A stretch of DNA of 13,290 nucleotides. Origin: a bacterium (GTDB taxonomy: Bacteria > T1Sed10-126). The stretch covers positions 1-13,290 of the forward strand of contig PWOD01000108.1 of assembly GCA_003557545.1 (NCBI GenBank). Direction: 5' to 3'. The notes beneath the pieces were generated by a model. The model was given only the letters and a program-made list of their open reading frames with translations. It searched no databases and was not told the origin of the DNA. The position numbers and the translations under genes are program-made. Each line of letters opens with the position of its first letter. The first letter of the stretch is position 1. Shown here one piece after another: positions 7,712 to 13,290 of the stretch.

Positions 7712-9754
7712 TTAGTCCTTGTCGTTAGGGTTATTTTTTTCTTGCTCCCGCTTACTTTTTTCCACCAATTTTTTTAGCTTTTCGACAGCCTCTTTGTCGG
7801 CGTCATCATCCGGCAGGGTTGAGTTTTCCTCATCCGGTTGAGCTGAATCTGTTATGCTTTGTTCGGTTTCTGTCTGGTCTAATGATTGGGAATTTTGCTC
7901 AGTTTCCGGGGGAGCAGGTGGTAGTTCACCGGTTTCCATGAGTGCTTTAATTTCCTCAGCGTTGAGAGTTTCTTTTTCAATTAGAACATCGATTAGTTTT
8001 TCCAGTTTATCACGATGTTTTTCCAGCAGATTACGAGCTTCTAAAGTTGCCTCATCAATTATCTGACGTACAGCATCATCTATTTTTTGTGAAGTCTGCT
8101 CACTGTATTCACGACGTTGAGCCATATCTTCACCAAGGAAGACGTTGCCATTGGTATCATGGAAAGCAACATTTCCAAGTTCTTCACTCATTCCCCATTG
8201 CAACACCATTTTTCGTGCCAGCTTTGTAGCCCGCCTTAGATCATCCTGAGCTCCATTTGTTACAGTGTTTAATTTTATATCTTCTGCTACTCTACCGGAC
8301 ATAAGAACTGCTAATCGGGCCATGAGATCCTCACGTGAATACATTTTTTTCTCTTCCAGGGGAAGTTGTTGAGTGGCGCCAAGAGCCCTGCCCCGGGGAA
8401 TAATAGTGACTTTGTGGACAGGATCGGAATATTCTGAAAAGTAGCCAACAAGTGTATGACCGGATTCATGTGTTGCCATGGTCATTTTTTCTTTATCGCT
8501 TATAGCCAACTCTTCCCGCTGCAGTCCCATCAAAACCTTGTCTCGAGCCTCTTCAAGAGTCTCTCGAGAAATGGAATCAGCTCCCTTTTCCGCAGCAATC
8601 AGAGCCGATTCATTCAGAAGATTTCGTAAATCTGCGCCGGAAAAACCGGGAGTTCCGCTGGCCATCTCATCAAGATCAACGTCTTCCTGCAGCGGTTTAT
8701 TCTTTGCATGGAGCCGAAGAATCTCTTTCCGTTCCTTAAGGGTTGGCAGCTCAAAGGTTATTTGCCTGTCAAAACGGCCCGATCTAAGGAGGGCAGGGTC
8801 CAATATATCAGGTCTGTTGGTCGCCGCCAGTAAAATGACCCCGACGTTTGTTTCGAAACCATCCATTTCTGAAAGCAACTGGTTCAGAGTTTGTTCCCGT
8901 TCATCATGTCCACCACCCAAACCGGCGCCACGCTTACGGCCTACAGAATCAATTTCATCAATGAAAATAATTGCCGGAGATAGTTCTTTGGCACGTTCAA
9001 AAAGATCTCTTACACGGCTGGCACCCACTCCAACGAACATCTCCATAAAATCTGATCCTTCTGTGGAGAGGAAAGGAACTCCTGCTTCCCCGGCTATAGC
9101 CCTGGCTGTCAGTGTTTTACCAGTTCCTGGTGGGCCGACCATTAAGATACCTTTAGGAATCTCACCGCCCAGTCGGTCAAATTTTTCAGGTGTTTTTAAA
9201 AATTCAATTATCTGTTGAACTTCGTTTTTGGGTCCACTGTATCCCGCCACTTTTTCAAAAGTTACATCGGGTGTTTCTTCCTGAAAAAGTTTTGCTTTGC
9301 TTTCGCCTACACCCATAACTCCACCGCCACCAAGAGATTTTCTGGTCCGGTAAATAAAATAGATCCAGATCCCAACTATTAACAGGATAGGTAGCGAGTT
9401 GATGAGAAGCAGTGACCACCAGTTTTCTTCATCCACTTCTGTTGTTATTTCAACCCCCTTTTCACGCAGAGAGTTTACGATGGCTTCACCGGTTCCAGGG
9501 AGGGTCAGGGGGGCCAGTTCAAACTCAATATGTCCATCTACGGGGCTGGAATATTCACCGGCAATTTTTCTGGGGAATCCTTCAGGAGAGGAGGTTATGG
9601 TAACAGAGTCTACATTATCCTGTTCGACCTGGCGTTCAAATTCAGACCATGAGGGATTATCTATCTGCTGAGTTTCGGCTATATACTGGTAAATCATCAG
9701 GACTAAAACCAGTGTTGCTACTATAAAGATAACGCGTTTCAGATTATCACTCAT
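7712..9754 (-). CDS. ftsH: ATP-dependent zinc metalloprotease FtsH
   Basis: A membrane-anchored AAA+ protease that unfolds and degrades membrane and short-lived soluble proteins as a hexamer. The 680 residues contain TM1 (8-24), an extracytoplasmic domain (about 27-112), TM2 (113-135), Walker A GPPGTGKT (207-214) and pore loop FMEMFVGVG (236-244). These are followed by Walker B IIFIDEID (262-269), arginine fingers in SGRFDR (325-330), the zinc motif HESGH (429-433) and probable third ligand Asp505. After about residue 612 comes a long acidic, glutamine-rich then lysine-rich tail, common but variable in the family. The motif is HESGH instead of the more frequent HEAGH; the metal-binding residues are kept. 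The ribosome site is weak (GAGTGAT). The usual Firmicutes neighbours tilS and hpt are not next to it; ssnA lies upstream on the same strand. Confidence 0.97.
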   Translation of the reverse strand: MSDNLKRVIFIVATLVLVLMIYQYIAETQQIDNPSWSEFERQVEQDNVDSVTITSSPEGFPRKIAGEYSSPVDGHIEFELAPLTLPGTGEAIVNSLREKGVEITTEVDEENWWSLLLINSLPILLIVGIWIYFIYRTRKSLGGGGVMGVGESKAKLFQEETPDVTFEKVAGYSGPKNEVQQIIEFLKTPEKFDRLGGEIPKGILMVGPPGTGKTLTARAIAGEAGVPFLSTEGSDFMEMFVGVGASRVRDLFERAKELSPAIIFIDEIDSVGRKRGAGLGGGHDEREQTLNQLLSEMDGFETNVGVILLAATNRPDILDPALLRSGRFDRQITFELPTLKERKEILRLHAKNKPLQEDVDLDEMASGTPGFSGADLRNLLNESALIAAEKGADSISRETLEEARDKVLMGLQREELAISDKEKMTMATHESGHTLVGYFSEYSDPVHKVTIIPRGRALGATQQLPLEEKKMYSREDLMARLAVLMSGRVAEDIKLNTVTNGAQDDLRRATKLARKMVLQWGMSEELGNVAFHDTNGNVFLGEDMAQRREYSEQTSQKIDDAVRQIIDEATLEARNLLEKHRDKLEKLIDVLIEKETLNAEEIKALMETGELPPAPPETEQNSQSLDQTETEQSITDSAQPDEENSTLPDDDADKEAVEKLKKLVEKSKREQEKNNPNDKD

Positions 9755-9915
9755 TATTTGATCACTCTGCGGTTTAGAATAATGTACTTATTTTCAAAAG
9801 TTACCCTGAAATTCGGGGTATTACAACTTGTTTCTATCTCCGGTAAAGATTCTTCATGGACAGCTGTTTGGTTGTAGTTGATTGAAACTGTGCCTTGTAA
9901 ATTAAACCCTGTCAA
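9754..9915 (-). other. 53-residue open frame filling the ssnA-ftsH gap
   Basis: A minus-strand frame runs from TTG at 9915 to TAA at 9754-9756, and its last A is the first base of the ftsH ATG (TAATG). It begins LTGFNLQG and ends ILNRRVIK. It has no internal ATG, no ribosome site before the TTG, and no family I recognise. It may be chance, a gene remnant, or a leader peptide coupled to ftsH. An open run of this length in one of three frames is not rare by chance. Confidence 0.15.
9802..9820. terminator. Hairpin in the ssnA-ftsH gap
   Basis: TACCC (9802-9806) and GGGTA (9816-9820) pair, and the inner bases add up to three further pairs around a 3-base loop. On the minus strand, the direction of ssnA and ftsH, one inner pair becomes a C-A mismatch and the hairpin is followed within three bases by TTTT. 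It could be a weak terminator after ssnA or a leader structure in front of ftsH, about 48 bases upstream of its start. Confidence 0.3.
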
Positions 9916-9928
9916 TCAATATTTTCAA

Positions 9929-11260
9929 TCAGCTTATTCGACTCCATAATTCAGAAGCAAGCTCTCTGGATCTTTGACTGATCGAAGGTTCATCCAGAGT
10001 CTGGAGTTGTTTGTTTTTCATGAGAATTTTACCGGCGACGATTGTACTGTCGACAGTTGCGTTGACTAATCCGTAAATAAGATGTCCAAGAAAGGTGTTG
10101 GTAGTCAGTTCGGTTGGCGGACAGTAATCAAGGATGGCGATATCTGCCGCGGCACCTTTCTCAAGAGAACCCAGTTTAACAGGGAATAGCCGGTTAGCTA
10201 TTTGTGCGTTATTTTCAATTAAAAGTTGTGGTGCTTCTACAAAGGCTACCCGGGGATCTGATTTGTCGTGTTGATGTAACAGGTGAGCGCAGCGCATCTG
10301 TGCTGGCATATCAGAGGACATGCCATCAGTTCCAAGTCCAACCAGAATACCCCGGTCCAACATTTCCAGAACAGGGGAAACACCAACAGCGTTGTTCATA
10401 TTTGATTCAGGGTTATGAACAACTACAGTATCAGTTTGTGAGATCAGGTCGATTTCATTATTATCAACATTTACACAGTGGATATAGAGAGTTTTATCAC
10501 CACAGATCCCGAGATCTACAAGCCGTTCAACTGTGCGTTTGTTATAGTTGGCCAGTGAGTCCTCGTGGTCTTCAACACCTTCGGCAACATGTATGTGATA
10601 GCCAACATCATGTTGTTCGGCAACTTCTCGACATTTCGCCAGAGTTTCATCAGAGACTGTCAGTGAGGCGTGGATTCCTACCATACCCTGAAAAAATTCA
10701 GGATCACGTGAACTTAGTTCTTCCAGCCAGCGTTGATTTTCAGCCACCCCGGCTGCTGGAATATTTCGATCAGATACTTCATAACTTAGATTTGCTCGAA
10801 TTCCGGCCTCTTCTACGGCATCCGCAATAAGAGATAGGCTGCCGTCACGGCAGGAGGGGCTGGCATGATGGTCAATAATAGTTGTTGTACCGCTTTTTAT
10901 CGATTCGATCAGGGGAATATAGGCGCTGTAAAGAACTGATTCTTCAGTGAGAGCTTTATCCAGCTTCCACCAGAGTCTTTGAAGAATTTCTTCAAAGGTA
11001 TAGGCCGGCTCACCCGGTGGCGAAAACCCACGAGCCATGGTGCTGTAAAGGTGATGGTGAGCACAGATAAATCCTGGCATGACCACCTGATTAGTTGCGT
11101 CAATAGTTTCAACGTCAGAATAATTTTCCAGCAGTTCTTTTGTTGTTCCGATATCTGCAACAGTGCCTTTAGAAATATATACAGCACCATCATTGATGAT
11201 TTGGTTATCATCACCCAGAGTTACTACAGTACCGTTAATAATCAGATATTCGTCCATCAT
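9929..11260 (-). CDS. ssnA: SsnA-type amidohydrolase
   Basis: A 443-residue cytoplasmic metal-dependent hydrolase of the cytosine deaminase/chlorohydrolase-like amidohydrolase family. A beta-sandwich start and end (IINGTVVT..., VAGKILMKN) flank a TIM barrel. Metal-ligand motifs are present: HHH at 68-70, HIHVAE at 222-227, His261 in YIHCVN and Asp312 in LGTDGMSSDM. The segments RLWWKLDKAL, SGTTTIIDHHASP and HNPESNMNN match SsnA closely. SsnA genes recur beside YgfK/dihydropyrimidine-dehydrogenase-like reductases and hydantoinases in anaerobic purine or urate breakdown clusters, some of them selenium-linked; its exact substrate is not settled. Two ATGs are adjacent. AGGAGG lies 4 bases before the first and 7 before the second (11257), so the second may be the true start. 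It is 22 bases downstream of the oxidoreductase gene and is probably co-transcribed with it. Confidence 0.88.
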   Translation of the reverse strand: MMDEYLIINGTVVTLGDDNQIINDGAVYISKGTVADIGTTKELLENYSDVETIDATNQVVMPGFICAHHHLYSTMARGFSPPGEPAYTFEEILQRLWWKLDKALTEESVLYSAYIPLIESIKSGTTTIIDHHASPSCRDGSLSLIADAVEEAGIRANLSYEVSDRNIPAAGVAENQRWLEELSSRDPEFFQGMVGIHASLTVSDETLAKCREVAEQHDVGYHIHVAEGVEDHEDSLANYNKRTVERLVDLGICGDKTLYIHCVNVDNNEIDLISQTDTVVVHNPESNMNNAVGVSPVLEMLDRGILVGLGTDGMSSDMPAQMRCAHLLHQHDKSDPRVAFVEAPQLLIENNAQIANRLFPVKLGSLEKGAAADIAILDYCPPTELTTNTFLGHLIYGLVNATVDSTIVAGKILMKNKQLQTLDEPSISQRSRELASELWSRIS

Positions 11261-11264
11261 TATT

Positions 11265-11270
11265 CCTCCT
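11265..11270 (-). promoter_or_regulatory. Ribosome binding site of ssnA
   Basis: A perfect AGGAGG on the minus strand lies within the 22-base gap after the oxidoreductase stop codon. It is 4 bases from the first ATG and 7 bases from the second, which favours translation beginning with Met-Asp-Glu-Tyr. Confidence 0.75.
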
Positions 11271-11282
11271 GCTTAGTTAGGA

Positions 11283-13290
11283 TTATTCTTCACAAAGTAG
11301 TTCGGCTTCACGCTCAGTTCGTTCACGCATATCAATTGCTCCGTAGGGGCAGAGTTTTTGACACATACCGCAGCCAATACAGAGTTCTGGATCGGTTTCG
11401 GGATAGTTCTCATCGTCCATTTCAATTGCCAGATAAGGGCAACGGGTACAGTTACCACATTGAAGACAGAGGTCACGATCTTGATCGGAAATAGCTTTTT
11501 CAGGATCAAGATCCATAAAGTCACGGATCGGCTTCGGTAAGGCAATACCGATCAACTGGTCCATAGATTCGATCTTCCGGTCAGCCATGAGATGGCTCAC
11601 ACCAGAGGTCAGGTCATCGATTATTGAATAGCCCATTGCGGTTGGCATTGTACAAAACTGGGCAGTCTGACAGCCAAGGGCGAGAAAATCAGCCGCGGCC
11701 TTATAATCCATAGGACCACCGTTACCGGAGATTGCAACGTTAAGCGGCGCGGCTTTAGCCAGGGAAAGATAGCTGATATTTAAAGCACCCTGTCCACTCA
11801 TCCCGGCAACAATCCCATATTCCCAATCTTTAGTGAGCTGTTCACTGTCCGCTCTGAAGGTAAGGGTTGGGAAGGTGTTAGCAAGAGTAATTCCAGCCAG
11901 ATGATCCGGGTATTTTGCAAAAACTTTTTTCAATTCCTGGACAATTGTTTCGATCGCTGTTACCGCCCCGGTAAGTTTGAAAAGCTTGGGAACTTCGGGG
12001 TTGCTGTCCTGTAAAATCCATTCAACGATTTTAGCTGATAGTTGGGCACTCTGTGCGACTATGTCACCTTCTGTTCCTTCGCCCCCCTGTGGGCAGGAAA
12101 GGCTGTACTCGATCAATTGCGCACCAGCTTCCTCGAGCTGACGAGTGTTATTCTGCCAGCCCTGTTGATCAGTTTCATCATTTCCTGTGACCGGTCCGCC
12201 AGTAGAAGCAGCAACCAGCTTGTTGGGAAATTCCGGTCTTAGCTGTTCGATTTCACGACAGACCCGATCAAGTAGATGGCCTGAAACATTGTCGCAGTTA
12301 GCATAGGTTTTATCATCATACTGGAACATATAGTGGCCAGGTATATGAATCGGACCGCTGGCGAAAGCAGTTTTCATGATTCCGCCGGCCCATCCGGCTT
12401 CAAAGGCCTGTTTCATCTGTTCGTAGCCATCGGTTGGAGGAGCTGCCGAGAGAAGAAAGGGATGTTCAAGTTCAATATTAAAAAACTTTGTCTTTAATGG
12501 TACCGGCCAGTAGTTGTAACCGGGAATAACTATGTTACTCTTAACCGTCCCGTTGGGAGCTCGATCGAACTCTGGAATTGGCCTGTCAGCCAGATGGGCC
12601 GAGACTTTTTCAGCAGTATTTTTTCCGGCTGCGGAACCCTCAACTACAGTGGTCGGTCCTTCAATGCAGTCACCGGCATAAAATAATCCTTCAAGTTGAT
12701 CGATGGGGAGCTCGCTGGAAGCACCAATAGCAACTATCACGGTGTCGATATCGGAGCGCTCCATAAGACTGTTTTCCAGTGGATGAATCGCATCAAGCGA
12801 GAACTGTTCGCCATCCAGCTTGATTTTTTGTATCTCAATCCCCCTTATTTTGTCAGTGGAATCAGTTAGAATCTGAGTAACCTGAATCCGTCCTGTAACA
12901 TCAATACCGCTACTGGTCAGCTCATTCATCTCATCTTTAGTGAGCGGCATTTCATTAAGTTTTTCCAGGGCAAAAATTTCTACTGATTCAACTCCAAGGG
13001 ATTGAGCAGTGGCTGCACAATCATATGCAGTTGCACCCCCGCCAATAACTGCCAGGTTATTACCGAGATTAAAAGTGTCAGGATTTTTTAGAAAGTTTAT
13101 GCCAGCGATTGCCTGACTATCATTTTCGATTCCAGGATAGCGTGGTTTCCAGAGACCGTTAGCAACTATGACAGCGGCGTATTCCTGTTCTAATAGTTCG
13201 GCTGGATCTTCAATTTCAAAATCAGTCTCAACAGTGATATTATCAAGTTCTAAAACCCACTCTACATCGGTTTTTAGAACTTCGGGATCC
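11283..13290 (-). CDS. DPYD-like flavin/iron-sulfur oxidoreductase, N terminus missing
   Basis: The frame stays open to the right edge, so about 668 C-terminal residues are visible. They run GltD/PreT-like NAD(P)H-FAD domain (GGGATAYDC at 83-91; AGDCIEGPTTVVEG at 205-218), then a PreA/dihydroorotate-dehydrogenase-like FMN barrel (about 263-590; SLSCPQGG at 396-403, ISGNGGP near 520), then two [4Fe-4S] motifs (cysteines 608/611/614/617 and 637/640/643/647). This is the order of single-chain mammalian dihydropyrimidine dehydrogenase, a PreT-PreA fusion. It differs from E. coli YgfK as I recall it, where the barrel comes first. Where mammalian DPD has its catalytic cysteine (LACGQ) this protein reads DIVAQ, so the substrate is probably not uracil. 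The first cluster has an unusual CxxCxxCxxCP spacing. It probably feeds NAD(P)H electrons to reduction of a purine-derived or similar ring, with SsnA acting next. The substrate is inferred only. Confidence 0.85.
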   Translation of the reverse strand, partial: DPEVLKTDVEWVLELDNITVETDFEIEDPAELLEQEYAAVIVANGLWKPRYPGIENDSQAIAGINFLKNPDTFNLGNNLAVIGGGATAYDCAATAQSLGVESVEIFALEKLNEMPLTKDEMNELTSSGIDVTGRIQVTQILTDSTDKIRGIEIQKIKLDGEQFSLDAIHPLENSLMERSDIDTVIVAIGASSELPIDQLEGLFYAGDCIEGPTTVVEGSAAGKNTAEKVSAHLADRPIPEFDRAPNGTVKSNIVIPGYNYWPVPLKTKFFNIELEHPFLLSAAPPTDGYEQMKQAFEAGWAGGIMKTAFASGPIHIPGHYMFQYDDKTYANCDNVSGHLLDRVCREIEQLRPEFPNKLVAASTGGPVTGNDETDQQGWQNNTRQLEEAGAQLIEYSLSCPQGGEGTEGDIVAQSAQLSAKIVEWILQDSNPEVPKLFKLTGAVTAIETIVQELKKVFAKYPDHLAGITLANTFPTLTFRADSEQLTKDWEYGIVAGMSGQGALNISYLSLAKAAPLNVAISGNGGPMDYKAAADFLALGCQTAQFCTMPTAMGYSIIDDLTSGVSHLMADRKIESMDQLIGIALPKPIRDFMDLDPEKAISDQDRDLCLQCGNCTRCPYLAIEMDDENYPETDPELCIGCGMCQKLCPYGAIDMRERTEREAELLCEE

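Noticed and set aside
7717-7741. T-rich run with a short stem as a plus-strand terminator after the mini-protein
   Set aside because: The T run is the antisense of lysine/asparagine codons at the ftsH C terminus and the stem is only about four weak pairs.
8478-9218. 246-residue plus-strand open frame
   Set aside because: It is antisense to the AAA+ core of ftsH, is serine/arginine-rich as expected of a reverse frame, and has no recognisable domain.
9887-9915. Perfect TTGACA (minus strand, 9915-9910) as an ftsH promoter
   Set aside because: At 17-base spacing the -10 position reads CACAGT, only three of six consensus matches, and no better -10 lies at 16 or 18.
10204-10830. 208-residue plus-strand open frame
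   Set aside because: It is antisense to ssnA and rich in Gln, Arg and His, typical of a shadow frame, while the sense frame has intact catalytic motifs.
11273-11545. 90-residue minus-strand frame at the 3' end of the oxidoreductase gene
   Set aside because: It overlaps in another frame the ferredoxin-type cysteine motifs of the oxidoreductase, which are clearly the coding frame.
1-13290. CRISPR arrays, tRNA or rRNA genes, insertion sequences, phage genes, in-frame selenocysteine codons
   Set aside because: None seen. All long repeats are protein-level modules inside surface genes, and no transposase, integrase or regularly spaced direct repeat is visible. The intact genes have no internal TGA.

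Overview
The window looks like a piece of chromosome from an anaerobic bacterium. It carries a reductase/amidohydrolase pair of the kind found in anaerobic purine and pyrimidine breakdown, a FtsH protease, a serine hydroxymethyltransferase, a very small protein built from flagellar-rod-like helices, and two large exported repeat proteins with an export-tail-like C terminus. Strong AGGAGG ribosome sites, the acidic proteins and the type of SsnA suggest a Firmicutes-related anaerobe. The surface proteins with outer-membrane-style tails would fit a diderm lineage such as Halanaerobiales. That placement is a guess from gene style, not a computed result.

Layout. Bases 1-2526 (+) hold the 3' part of a long GLUG-repeat surface protein whose start lies off the left edge. 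Bases 2688-5828 (-) hold a complete BspA-like leucine-rich-repeat surface protein, convergent with the first. The 161-base gap between them shows no strong terminator or other feature. The two proteins share a lectin/InlB-like 'GWSGDL' module and a C-terminal tail that begins 'PNPFR' and ends 'IIR'. Bases 5829-6122 are a divergent control region: a good sigma-A-type promoter for the leucine-rich-repeat gene, and nested inverted repeats in front of glyA. Bases 6123-7409 (+) are glyA, followed after 41 bases by a 75-residue mini-protein at 7451-7678 (+). Bases 7712-9754 (-) are ftsH. The gap to ssnA (9755-9928) contains a hairpin and a 53-residue open frame that touches the ftsH start. Bases 9929-11260 (-) are ssnA. 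Bases 11283-13290 (-) are the C-terminal two thirds of a large flavin/iron-sulfur oxidoreductase that runs off the right edge.

How the parts fit. The oxidoreductase and ssnA are 22 bases apart on one strand and probably form the end of an operon for reductive then hydrolytic opening of a heterocyclic ring. The upstream genes, which would identify the substrate, are outside the window. glyA and ftsH are housekeeping genes. The two surface proteins probably share an export or anchoring route. The first changes sharply in base composition at an internal domain boundary, which suggests it was assembled from pieces of different origin.

The most unusual items are the composite surface protein with its export tail, the DPYD-like fusion lacking the usual catalytic cysteine, and the minimal rod-like protein. 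I did not find a clear new multi-gene system.
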